A stretch of DNA of 64,000 nt from CBDANZ01 sp965197865. Its GTDB lineage: Bacteria > Acidobacteriota > Vicinamibacteria > Vicinamibacterales > CAVVIG01. The translations under genes were made by a program, and so were the position numbers. The stretch's first letter is position 1. Every line of letters begins with the position of its first letter. Below, piece by piece: positions 1 through 9,608 of the stretch. The stretch covers positions 744,001-808,000 of the forward strand of contig CBDANZ010000005.1 in the NCBI GenBank assembly GCA_965197865.1. The letters are read 5' to 3'. Under the pieces are notes generated by a model. The model did not search any database. It was not told where the DNA came from and saw nothing but the letters and a program-made list of their open reading frames with translations.

Positions 1-382
1 AATCTTTCCAGCCGGACCCCGAAAGATAGCCTCGCGCGACGCACTCGATCGGCAGCGGGCCTGTCTTTCTGACCAGCATGGACCGCCCGGCCAGGACGGC
101 TCGGTCATGGCTGGAGTCGACTGGGAGATCCGAGGATTCGATCGAGAGGAGATGGTTGTCCACGACCGACCGCGTGCGCTCGAACCAGAATGCCGAGATC
201 TGGGTGAGCACTTTACCTTTGTCTGGAATGCCGGAGCCGAGGACGAAATCGAACGCCGAAATGCGGTCGGTCGCCACAATGAGCAAACGGTCGCCGAAAT
301 CGTAGATGTCGCGAACCTTGCCGTGTCGCTCGGGCGCACGATGAGCGAGTGAAGTCTGGAGAACGGGAGACGCAAGCGGCAA
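1..382 (-). CDS. purC: Phosphoribosylaminoimidazole-succinocarboxamide synthase, N-terminal part
   Basis: SAICAR synthetase couples aspartate to CAIR with ATP in cytoplasmic purine synthesis. About 127 residues are visible; the C-terminal part lies beyond the left edge. On the minus strand it reads HGKVRDIYDF, then LLIVATDRISAFDFVL, GIPDKGKVLTQIS and, near the edge, ECVARGYLSGSGWK, all hallmark segments of the family. Reading back in frame from HGKVRD, the only recognised start before a stop (TGA, 394-392) is TTG at 382-380. A GAGGA stretch at 393-389 lies six bases upstream, so TTG is chosen. The gene diverges from the membrane protein at 495; the 112 bases between must hold both promoters, but I see no clear boxes. 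The family assignment is secure; the TTG start is inferred. Confidence 0.93.
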   Translation of the reverse strand, partial: MPLASPVLQTSLAHRAPERHGKVRDIYDFGDRLLIVATDRISAFDFVLGSGIPDKGKVLTQISAFWFERTRSVVDNHLLSIESSDLPVDSSHDRAVLAGRSMLVRKTGPLPIECVARGYLSGSGWKD

Positions 383-494
383 GGGAATTCCTCAGCGCCA
401 GGGGGAAGGCTGAAATCTTACAAGGACCGAGGCGCGCTCCGCAACAACAACATATAGTGCGAGCGATCCAGGAAGGCGCTAGGGCGTTATAGTA

Positions 495-1535
495 GTGGAC
501 GGTCGCATGCGATCACATATCCGTACGATTGTCGTTGTCGCGCTGGCCCTCGCGCTGCTGGCCCTGTTCTTCAATAATGTGGATTGGCGCGGCGTGGTGC
601 ACGAGATCCTGCATGCGCGTCCCGAGTGGCTGGTGCTGTCGCTCGCTACGATGCTGGGGACTCTAGGGATCCGTGCCTGGCGGTGGCAGTACCTCCTGGA
701 GCCGCTTGGCAAGCCGAGTTTTGCCAATGCCTTTCGAGCGACTGCCGTCGGATTTGCGGCGCGCAGCGTGCTGCCGGCCGCTGCCGGCGAACTGGTCCGG
801 CCCTATTTTCTGTCCCGCCATGAGCCGCTCAGCGCGACGGGCGCTTTCGCAACGATCGTGATCGAGCGCCTGCTTGATACCATGACCGTCCTCATCTTGC
901 TGGCCTGGTACGTGTTTTTCTCCGAGCCCGACCTGACCAACGCGAATCTGGCGGCGCTGGCCGCGGTGAAGTGGGCGGGCGCGGCTGCGGGCGTCGTCTC
1001 GGTTTCCGCGTTAGTTGTGCTGTTTTTCGTCGCCAAGGATCCGGCCGCTCTGGCGCGCACGTTCGTCCGTTTGGAGCAGGTGGTCCCGTCCGTGTTCGCT
1101 GGTTTCATCGCGAGGATTGCCGAAAATTTTGCGAAGGGGCTCGGCGCGATTCGCCGGCCCGGACAGCTTCTGGCGACACTTGTTTGGTCATTTCCCCTCT
1201 GGCTCTGCATTGGCCTCGGGATCTGGTCCGTGGCGAAAGCCTTCCAACTGAACGTTCCGTTCACGGGGTCGTTCCTCTTCATCGCGTTGCTCGTGATTGG
1301 CATCGCGGTGCCGACGCCGGGCGCGATCGGCGGTTTTCATGAAGCCTTTCGCGTGGGCGCAACGGTCTTCTATGGAGCGCCCAATGACGCCGCGGTCGGC
1401 GCGGCCATTGTGCTTCACGCGTTTTCCGTGGGATCGGCGCTCTGCCTCGGTCTTTTCTTTGCCGCGCAGGAAGGGCTGAACCTGGCAGGGATGCGCGACC
1501 TTGCCGATGAGGCCGAGACCGGCCGGACCGCGTAG
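495..1535 (+). CDS. Flippase-like integral membrane protein (lysylphosphatidylglycerol synthase TM-region family)
   Basis: A 346-residue polytopic inner-membrane protein with about seven or eight hydrophobic segments. The conserved features of this family (UPF0104/LPG synthase TM region) are visible: RAWRWQYLLEPLG after the second helix, FAARSVLPAAAGELVRPYFL, IVIERLLDTMTVL, and PTPGAIGGFHEAF in the C-terminal half. Family members are proposed lipid or glycolipid flippases; there is no attached synthetase domain, so lysyl-PG synthesis is not implied. The start could be GTG 495 or ATG 507; AGGG at 481-484 slightly favours 495. nrdR follows 12 bases downstream. The substrate is unknown. Confidence 0.8.
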   Translation: MDGRMRSHIRTIVVVALALALLALFFNNVDWRGVVHEILHARPEWLVLSLATMLGTLGIRAWRWQYLLEPLGKPSFANAFRATAVGFAARSVLPAAAGELVRPYFLSRHEPLSATGAFATIVIERLLDTMTVLILLAWYVFFSEPDLTNANLAALAAVKWAGAAAGVVSVSALVVLFFVAKDPAALARTFVRLEQVVPSVFAGFIARIAENFAKGLGAIRRPGQLLATLVWSFPLWLCIGLGIWSVAKAFQLNVPFTGSFLFIALLVIGIAVPTPGAIGGFHEAFRVGATVFYGAPNDAAVGAAIVLHAFSVGSALCLGLFFAAQEGLNLAGMRDLADEAETGRTA

Positions 1536-1547
1536 GGCCTTCGATCG

Positions 1548-2006
1548 ATGAAATGTCCATATTGCACGTATCTGGGGGACAAAGTCGTCGACTCGCGCGA
1601 AAGCAAAGAGGGCGAGGTGATCCGTCGGCGTCGCGAGTGCCTTGGGTGCGGGAAGCGCTTCACCAGTTACGAGCGTATCGACGAGATCCCGTACATGGTG
1701 GTGAAGAAGGACGGCACGCGCGAGTGGTTCGAGCGACAGAAGCTCATCGGTGGGCTGCTCAAGGCCTGTGAGAAGCGTCCGGTGACCGTGGCGGCGCTCG
1801 AGGCGATCGCCGATCGCGTCGAAGCCACGCTTCATGAGCGGCCGGAGAAGGAGATTGCCACCGCCGACATTGGTGGGTTCGTGATGGAGGAGCTCAAGAA
1901 GCTCGATAAGGTGGCCTACGTCCGGTTCGCGTCGGTGTACCGCCATTTCCGGGATCTTGGCGAGTTCATGAGCGAGCTCAAAGATCTCTTGAACGTGAAA
2001 GAATGA
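1548..2006 (+). CDS. nrdR: Transcriptional repressor NrdR
   Basis: NrdR represses ribonucleotide reductase genes by binding NrdR boxes, using an N-terminal zinc ribbon and an ATP-cone that senses ATP/dATP. At 152 residues it has the usual length. The zinc ribbon is CPYC near residue 3 paired with CLGCGKRF near residue 31, and the ATP-cone begins at VVKKDGTREWFERQK. The C-terminal VAYVRFASVYRHFRD is a family signature. Its ATG follows the flippase-like gene closely, and its stop overlaps the ATG of the next gene. No ribonucleotide reductase gene is in this window. Confidence 0.96.
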   Translation: MKCPYCTYLGDKVVDSRESKEGEVIRRRRECLGCGKRFTSYERIDEIPYMVVKKDGTREWFERQKLIGGLLKACEKRPVTVAALEAIADRVEATLHERPEKEIATADIGGFVMEELKKLDKVAYVRFASVYRHFRDLGEFMSELKDLLNVKE

Positions 2007-2569
2007 TGCCGACCCGCTGGTGTTCCTTGTGTGTTCGTGTCCTGGTGACTGCAGTGATGCTCGCGCCTGCCGGCGGCCTCCTCCGCGCGGCAGAGCCCGA
2101 CCTGACCGTGACGCCAATTCAGCGCGACGGGCAGGTGCTCGTATCTTTCGAGCTGACTGACGCCTTCTCGCCCGACGTGCGCGACGCGATTCAGAGCGGG
2201 CTGCCGACGACGTTTTCGTATGAGATCGACATGCGGCGCGGCGCGGCGATCTGGTTCGATCGGACCATTGCCTCGGTGACCATCGCTGCGAGCGTTCGCT
2301 TCGACAATCTCACCCGCCGGTATCAGATGTCGCGAGCCTTTGACGGCGGCGTCGAGGACGCGCGTCCGACTGAAGACGAGGACGCGGTTCGCCGCTGGAT
2401 GACGCGGTTCGAGCAGATTCCCGTCTCCGCCACCTCGGCGCTCGAGACCAATGCCGAATACTACGTCCGCGTTCGCGCCAGCGCTCGGCCGCGCAACTCC
2501 TTCTGGTTTTTCCTGCCGTGGGACCGTGGGTCGATCCTCGGCGTTGCGAAGTTTACGTTTATTCCGTAG
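2003..2569 (+). CDS. DUF4390 domain secreted/periplasmic protein
   Basis: A 188-residue protein with an N-terminal signal sequence (hydrophobic stretch to about residue 29, LLRAAEPDL) and one DUF4390-like domain. Typical elements are VLVSFELTDAFSPDVRDAI near the start of the domain, FSYEIDMRR, and the C-terminal NSFWFFLPWDRGSILG. Its function is unknown. In many bacteria this family is encoded just before an NtrY-type kinase, and that is the case here. It overlaps nrdR by four bases (ATGA), so the two are probably translationally coupled. Confidence 0.8.
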   Translation: MMPTRWCSLCVRVLVTAVMLAPAGGLLRAAEPDLTVTPIQRDGQVLVSFELTDAFSPDVRDAIQSGLPTTFSYEIDMRRGAAIWFDRTIASVTIAASVRFDNLTRRYQMSRAFDGGVEDARPTEDEDAVRRWMTRFEQIPVSATSALETNAEYYVRVRASARPRNSFWFFLPWDRGSILGVAKFTFIP

Positions 2570-2571
2570 AA

Positions 2572-4866
2572 GTGCCCGCGACTGTGACATCCATCGCGCC
2601 GAGACGCATGAGCGGGCCCGCTCCCCCCGCGCGGCCTCGCAGGGGACCTCCATTCCGTGACAACCCGCGCCTGATTCTGGCGGGCATCGCCATTCTGCTC
2701 GCACTGCTGGCTGCGCTGGTGGCCCTCGCCAGCAACACACACAGGTTTACCCCGGACTTCCTCACCGAGTTCGTCCTCTACGCGCTGTCAACCGCGAACC
2801 TGACGGTGCTCGTGGTGCTCGTGTTTGTGCTCGCGTGCAACATCGCCAAGCTCGTGATGGAGCGGCGGCGCGGCCTGCCGTTCGCCCGGTTCCGGGCGAA
2901 CGGCAGGCCCTGTTGCTCGGCATGGCGCTCGTGCCGACGATCATCGTGCTGCTGGTGGGTAGCGAGCTGATTCGCACGAACATCGACCGATGGTTCAACG
3001 CGCAGATGGGGGACATTCTCGCGTCGGCGAACCGAATTGCCGGCGACTACTACTACGAGCGTCAGCTGCTCGTGAGCGAAAACGCGACGCGAATTGCCAG
3101 CAGGCTGGCGGCCGTGGATCTGACGAGCACCGACGTGGGGCCGATCCGCGATCTGCTGTCGCCCGATGTTGCGATGCAGCGTGTCCAGATGGTCGCGGTG
3201 TACTGCGTCGGGCCGGCGATTGGGGCGTTGCCGGGTCTGGAACCGGTGCTCGACGTCGCGGCGCCCGCGCTGCCGCCTGGCAGCTCAAGCCCTCGGCGGA
3301 TCAGCCGAGACGCGGTCGATTGAAACGCTCGGTCCTGCCGGCGATTTGCTGCACGCGGCGGCGGTGATCCGTGGCCCAGACGGCCGGCCGAAAGGCGTCG
3401 CGGTGGCGACCGATCATCTCACCGGCGAAATGGCGGATCGCGCCCGCCGCATGACCCAGGCGTTCGAAAGCTACAACCAGCTGCGCGTCCTGCGGCGGCC
3501 GATGACGGGCGTGTATCTGTCGATCTTCTTGATGGTCACACTGCTGATTCTGCTTGGCGCCGTTTGGATGGGATCCTATTTAGCGAAACGCATTACACGC
3601 CCGGTGCTGCTGCTAGCCGCCGCCGCGCGCGAAATCGGCGCCGGACGCCTCGACCAGCGCATCGATCCGCAGAGCAACGACGAGTTCGGAGCGCTCACCG
3701 AAGCGTTCAACACGATGGCCGGCGAACTGGCCGCGAGCAGGCGCAAGGTCGACCGGTCTACCATCGAGCTCAAGCGAAAACACGTCGAGGTCGAGGGGCG
3801 CCGGCGCTACATCGAGACGATTCTCGAGCGCATCACGACCGGGGTGGTGTCGGTCGATAGCAGTGGAGCGGTCACCATGATCAACGGGACCGCCGCGCGC
3901 CTCCTCGGCTTGGAGCGAACGGCGGTCGGACAGCCGGCAGCCTCGGTGTTCGATCGCGCAGATCTTTAGCCGTTCGGGGCGCTCGTCGCGGGCGCCCTTC
4001 GACCGGCTCAGGGCGTGGCGAGCTCGTCGAGCCACGTCGGAAGCGCGAAGACGGCTCCGGCGGCGCAGGAGATTGCCATGCCGCGTATCAACCAGGAGCT
4101 GCACCTGGCCGCCGTGGCCACGCCGCTCGTGGGCGACAGCGGCATGCCGGATGGCATGGTGCTCGTACTCGACGACGTGACGCCGCTGATTCGGACGCAG
4201 AAGGTCGCCGCGTGGCGCGAGGTGGCGTGTCGACTGGCGCACGAGATCAAGAACCCACTGACGCCGATTCAATTGTCTGCCGAGCGCCTGCGCCGGCACT
4301 TCGCGGGCGCGCTTTCCGGTGCCCGTGCGCTGGTGGACGAGTGTACCGAGACCATCGTCGGCGAAGTCGAATCGCTCAAGGGACTTGTCGACGAGTTCTC
4401 GCAATTTGCGCGCATGCCGTCGCCCCGTGCGACACCGACCGATTTGCAGCAGCTCGTTGGGGATACGCTGGCACTCTATAACGGCATTTTCGCGGACGTG
4501 CGTATCGAGCGGCGGTTTGCGGCCGGTGTGCCGCTCGTGCGGCTCGATGCGGAACAGATTCGCCGCGTGATCATCAATCTGGTGGACAATGCCATCGAAG
4601 CCACGGAACGCGGCGGCCAAATTGTCGTCGAGACGCAACATGACGCCGTAAACAACATCGTCCGCCTGGTTGTAGCTGACGATGGTCCGGGGATACCGTC
4701 GGCCGAACGCGAGAAGCTGTTTCTGCCGTACTATTCGACCAAGCGCCGCGGGAGCGGCCTCGGCCTCGCGATTGTGCGCCGGATTATCGCCGAGCATGGC
4801 GGCAACGTCGAGGTGGGCGACAACACGCCGCGCGGCACGCGGTTTGCGATCGAACTGCCATGCTGA
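2572..4866 (+). pseudogene. NtrY-type sensor histidine kinase, disrupted
   Basis: The parts of a full membrane histidine kinase are all present but not in one frame. They are two N-terminal membrane helices, a periplasmic region (SELIRTNIDRWFNAQMGD), a third membrane helix, HAMP (AKRITRPVLLLAAAAREIGA), PAS (TTGVVSVDSSGAVTMINGTA), H-box LAHEIKNPLTPIQLSAERLR, N-box VIINLVDNAIEAT and G-boxes DDGPGIP and GSGLGLAIV. The frame changes near 2900 and again near 3270-3290. An in-frame TAG at 3967-3969 interrupts the PAS-to-kinase linker, and downstream sense continues in the same frame. The start is probably GTG 2572 or ATG 2608. The intact response regulator follows five bases later. It could be a real pseudogene or carry consensus errors; the 4015-4866 part alone could still make a soluble kinase core. 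Confidence 0.85.
3997..4031. repeat. REP-like imperfect inverted repeat inside the kinase gene
   Basis: CTTCGACCGGCTC and GAGCTCGTCGAG form an imperfect hairpin around AGGGCGTGGC. It lies in the poorly conserved linker between PAS and kinase core, 27 bases after the in-frame TAG. It resembles REP-type palindromes common between genes in several high-GC phyla, and may have been inserted into this linker. Confidence 0.5.
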
Positions 4867-4870
4867 GTCG

Positions 4871-6262
<1,392 letters not shown>

Positions 6263-6265
6263 AAA

Positions 6266-7162
6266 TTATTCCATTTTGAGTTTTTCTTCGAGAATCTGAT
6301 CGGCTGAAAAACCTTTGAGTTCCAGGTAGTAGGCCGCGGCTTTTGTGAGTGCCGCGGAGGCGACCAGGCCGACGATCTGGCTTTCGAGCACGGTCACACC
6401 CAACCGGTCCGCCTCGCGCTTGACGACCTCGAACACGCGGAAGATCGGCGTCTTCTCGTAGTTCGTCAGGTTGATCGACACTTGCACGATCCCGCGATCC
6501 TCGAGCTTGATGCCCATTGCCTTCACAAAAGGGAAGCCACCGGAACTTTGTCGGATCGTCGCCGCGATCTGTTTCGCCACGTCAAGGCGATCGGTCGCCA
6601 GGTTGATGTTGTAGGCGATGAGCGGCATGCGCGCGCCGATGACTGACGCGCCCGCGCTCGGATGGGGAGCCGGCGGACCGAAGTCGGGCGCCCAGCCCGC
6701 ACCGGCCATCTTGGCCGACAGACCCTCGAATTCGCCTCGGCGAATGTCCTCGAGGTTCTTACGCGCCGGGTTGGACGAGGCCTCCTCGTACAAATAGATC
6801 GGGATTCGGAAACGCTCGGCCACGGCGGCTGCGACCTTTCTTGCCAGGGCAACGCAGTCGTGCATCGCGACGCCTTGGATGGGCACAAACGGCACCACGT
6901 CGACGGCGCCCAGACGCGGGTGCTCTCCGCGATGAGTGCGCAGATCGATGTCGGTGATTGCCCGGTCGAAGAGCGCGAGGCACGCGTGCTCGAGCGACGG
7001 GGCGTCGCCCACGAAGGTGAACACCGATCGGTGGTGCGACGGGTCGGAGGAATAGTCCAGGAGCGTCACGCCCTCGACTCGGCGGATCGCGCTGGCCATC
7101 GCGTCCACGACGTCGCGCCGGCGGCCTTCGCTCACGTTCGGAACGCACTCAATGACAGCCAT
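6266..7162 (-). CDS. ftcD: Glutamate formimidoyltransferase
   Basis: Transfers the formimino group between formiminoglutamate and tetrahydrofolate in histidine degradation. The 298-residue protein starts MAVIECVPNVSEGRR, the typical opening of the family, and carries SDPSHHRSVFTFVG, RTHRGEHPRLGAVDVVPFVP and KAMGIKLEDRGIVQVSINL. Reading frame is open further upstream, but the VPNVSEGRR alignment fixes the start at ATG 7162. It has the transferase domain only, without the cyclodeaminase domain found in the fused version. It converges on the response regulator with three bases between stops. Confidence 0.93.
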   Translation of the reverse strand: MAVIECVPNVSEGRRRDVVDAMASAIRRVEGVTLLDYSSDPSHHRSVFTFVGDAPSLEHACLALFDRAITDIDLRTHRGEHPRLGAVDVVPFVPIQGVAMHDCVALARKVAAAVAERFRIPIYLYEEASSNPARKNLEDIRRGEFEGLSAKMAGAGWAPDFGPPAPHPSAGASVIGARMPLIAYNINLATDRLDVAKQIAATIRQSSGGFPFVKAMGIKLEDRGIVQVSINLTNYEKTPIFRVFEVVKREADRLGVTVLESQIVGLVASAALTKAAAYYLELKGFSADQILEEKLKME

Positions 7163-7243
7163 GAAACTGCAGCTTGCAAGCAGATTGCAAATTGAATTCC
7201 CGATAGATTGTAGATTGACCAGAGCGATCTGCACTCTGAATGT

Positions 7244-7249
7244 TATAAT
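7244..7249 (+). promoter_or_regulatory. Possible -10 element (TATAAT)
   Basis: A perfect TATAAT lies 25 bases before the ATG at 7275, in an A+T-rich patch between two divergent genes. No good -35 hexamer sits at 16-18 bases; TTGACC at 7215-7220 is too far (23 bases). This is suggestive only. Confidence 0.35.
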
Positions 7250-7274
7250 TGACCTGTCTCCAACCACTTAGCAC

Positions 7275-8126
7275 ATGTCTGATTGGCCTCGATCCGACGC
7301 TTCGAGCGCGCCTGACGGCACGGCGGGCTCGGATCGGGACGCGAAGATCGAGCAACTCCTGCTCGTCGGCCTGGATCACTACTTTGCAGAGCAGTAAGAG
7401 CAGGCGGTCAACGTCTGGACCCGGGTATTGTTTCTCGATCGTAGTCACACACGCGCGCGCGCGTACATTGAGCGCGCGCGCAGCGCCCTGGCCGAGCGCC
7501 AGCGCCAGTCCGAGGAGCTGTTGCAGAACGGCCTGGCGGCCTTCCAGCGCGGCGAGGGCGAGGAGGCGCGTCGGTTGCTCGAGGTGGCGATGCTCAAGGG
7601 CGCGCCGTCCGACGAGGCGCTGGCCGTGTTAGATCGACTCAACCGACTCGAACAGGGCACCCCCGTTCGGCCGAGGCCGAGCGCGCCGAGGGAGCGCCAT
7701 TCGCCGACCTTGTCTCAGGCGCCCGGCCGCGCGGCCGGTTCGGGCGTCGGACTCGCGGGATGGATCGCGCTGGTTCTCGTGATCGGTGCCGCCGCGTCGG
7801 TCGGGATCATCTCAAGCGGCGCCCAGTGGCGATCGGTGCTTCCGCTGCAGGCGGTTCCGCCGCCATCGCTTTCCTTGCCGACAGCGGCGGATTCGGGACC
7901 GCCGATTCCGCTTCGCGGCGAAACGGTCCTTGCTCGCGCGCGGGCGCTGGCTGCGGGCGGGAGGCTGCGTGATGCGCTCGCGGCGCTGGATCTCGTTCGT
8001 CCGACGGACGCGCAGCGCCCCGACGCCGATCGCCTGCGTGCTGACATCCAACGGCAGCTCATTGGCCTGCTGGACGCTTCCGCGCGATCGGTCGACTGGG
8101 AGAACAGCGACAGACCACTCCCATGA
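7275..8126 (+). pseudogene. TPR-like membrane-anchored protein with in-frame stop
   Basis: Translation from ATG 7275 gives 40 residues ending KIEQLLLVGLDHYFAEQ, then TAA at 7395-7397. The same frame continues EQAVNVWTRVLFLDRSHT and on to 8126. The two halves together form one tetratricopeptide-like unit, with a helix pair across the stop and a second unit (LLQNGLAAFQRGEGEEARRL). A membrane helix follows (GWIALVLVIGAAASVGIIS), then a C-terminal helical region. The stop replaces what should be a sense codon such as CAA, TAC or TAT. The 3' end overlaps the RDD gene by four bases. Its function is unknown; single-TM TPR proteins usually act as scaffolds. Confidence 0.75.
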
Positions 8127-9064
8127 AATGTCCCAAGTGCGGATACCTCGGCTTCGAACACGTCGACCGCTGCCGCAATTGTGGAGATGACTACTCGCTG
8201 GCGCCCGCGCCCGCGCTGAATCTACCCGAGCTCCCGATGCGCGACGGTGACGCGAACGTCTCTAGTCCGTCCGACGACCTGACGCTCATCCATGCCGCTG
8301 CGCCGGTCCCCCGACCGCCCTGGGAGGTCACGCCGGACCTGGCGCGTGTCTTCGCCCCTTCGCCCACCTCGAGGCAAGGCTCGCTGCAGGCGCCGTCGAC
8401 CGAGCTCCCGCTCTTCGGGGCTCTACCGAGCGACGAGTTGCCGCTCATCACGAAACCGTCGCCTCCGCGCGCGCCCCTTGCCGTGAGACGCGCAACGCCG
8501 GAGGTGCCGCGAGTTCGGCCCGAGCCTCTACGCGCGCAACTGCTGGATCTATCAGGACCGACGGCCCAGACGTCCGACGCGGGGGTCACCCCGTCGGTGC
8601 GCTCGGGTGTCAATGAGTGGCCATCCGGCGCGGACGCCGACGCCGCGGTCGTGCCCGCAAGTGTCGGCGCGCGTCTTGGGGCCCTCGCAATCGACCTTGC
8701 GATCCTCGTCGCCATCAGTGCGATGGTGGTGTATTTCACCATGGAGATCTGCGGGCTCACCGTAAGAGATCTCCACATCCTCCCCCGGGGGCCGCTGGTC
8801 GCTTTCCTGCTTCTGCAGAACGGCGGCTACCTCGTGGCCTTCACCGTTGGCGGCCAGACGCTGGGCAAGATGGCGGCCGGCATCAAGATCGTGCCGGTCC
8901 AGGGCAATGGGTCGCTCGGTGTCGGCCACTCGCTGCTCCGAACGTTCGTATGGGTGCTGCTCGCCGCGCCCGCCGCGCTCGGATTCGTCACGGCGCTCTT
9001 CAACCGCGATCGGCGGGGTCTGCACGATTACTGTGCTGGCTCGCGGGTGGTTCGAACGGTCTAG
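8123..9064 (+). CDS. Zinc-ribbon RDD family membrane protein
   Basis: A 313-residue protein. It opens with a zinc ribbon (CPKCGYLGFEHVDRCRNCG, four cysteines), followed by a long Pro-rich, low-complexity linker to about residue 165. It ends in an RDD domain with three hydrophobic segments (GARLGALAIDLAILVAISAM; GGQTLGKMAAGIKIV; LHDYCAGSRVVR). RDD proteins are poorly defined membrane proteins; some act as transporters or as anchors for other domains. The gene overlaps the TPR-like gene (ATGA) and so probably belongs to its operon. Confidence 0.85.
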   Translation: MKCPKCGYLGFEHVDRCRNCGDDYSLAPAPALNLPELPMRDGDANVSSPSDDLTLIHAAAPVPRPPWEVTPDLARVFAPSPTSRQGSLQAPSTELPLFGALPSDELPLITKPSPPRAPLAVRRATPEVPRVRPEPLRAQLLDLSGPTAQTSDAGVTPSVRSGVNEWPSGADADAAVVPASVGARLGALAIDLAILVAISAMVVYFTMEICGLTVRDLHILPRGPLVAFLLLQNGGYLVAFTVGGQTLGKMAAGIKIVPVQGNGSLGVGHSLLRTFVWVLLAAPAALGFVTALFNRDRRGLHDYCAGSRVVRTV

Positions 9065-9097
9065 AGAACAGAAAGAAACGCCCGCGGCGAGTCGGCG

Positions 9098-9580
9098 ATG
9101 GAACCAGCTAAGAAATCTTTCCGATCCTTTCTTGCGCTTTCGCTCGCCACCGTTCTTGGCGTTGGCTACATTCCGTTCGCGCCTGGAACTGTTGGATCTG
9201 CCGTCGGCCTGTTGCTGTGGGCCGGGCTGCCGCCCTCGCCCGTGGCGCAAGTCGCGACCATCCTGGTGCTGTTTGTCGTCGGTGCGTGGAGCGGCAGTGC
9301 GGCTGAGCGGCACTTTCGCGCGGTCGATCCCGGCCCAGTCGTCATCGACGAGGTCATGGGGATGCTCATCACCCTCTTGATGAACCCGGTCGAGTGGGGC
9401 GGCGCCCTGGCTGCCTTTCTCCTGTTCCGCGCGTTCGACATCGTGAAACCATATCCCGCTGACCGGTTCGAGCGGCTCTCCGGCGGCGTCGGCGTCATGG
9501 CCGATGACGGCGTGGCCGCGCTGTACGCGAACCTCACGCTGCGTGCGGCCTTGGCGTTTGGAAATTGGATCACCTGGTGA
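9098..9580 (+). CDS. pgpA: Phosphatidylglycerophosphatase A
   Basis: Removes the terminal phosphate of phosphatidylglycerophosphate to give phosphatidylglycerol at the inner membrane. The 160-residue length is normal. Family motifs are GYIPFAPGTVGSAVG, DPGPVVIDEVMGML (acidic metal-binding residues), FRAFDIVKPYPADRFERL and GGVGVMADDGVAALYAN. The gene follows the RDD gene by 33 bases and precedes cinA, a pairing often seen in bacteria. Confidence 0.95.
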   Translation: MEPAKKSFRSFLALSLATVLGVGYIPFAPGTVGSAVGLLLWAGLPPSPVAQVATILVLFVVGAWSGSAAERHFRAVDPGPVVIDEVMGMLITLLMNPVEWGGALAAFLLFRAFDIVKPYPADRFERLSGGVGVMADDGVAALYANLTLRAALAFGNWITW

Positions 9581-9603
9581 TTACCTGATTATCCGATCAC
9601 CAG
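9574..9603. repeat. Inverted repeat over the pgpA stop, just upstream of cinA
   Basis: CTGGTGAT (9574-9581) and ATCACCAG (9596-9603) are perfect 8-base arms around a 14-base loop. The pgpA stop lies in the left arm, and the cinA ATG begins six bases after the right arm. The hairpin could affect cinA translation. There is no T-run, so a terminator is unlikely. Confidence 0.5.
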
Positions 9604-9608
9604 ATGTC

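Noticed and set aside
1188..2117. Long minus-strand open frame opposite nrdR
   Set aside because: Its composition is that of an antisense shadow; nrdR and the DUF4390 gene explain the DNA.
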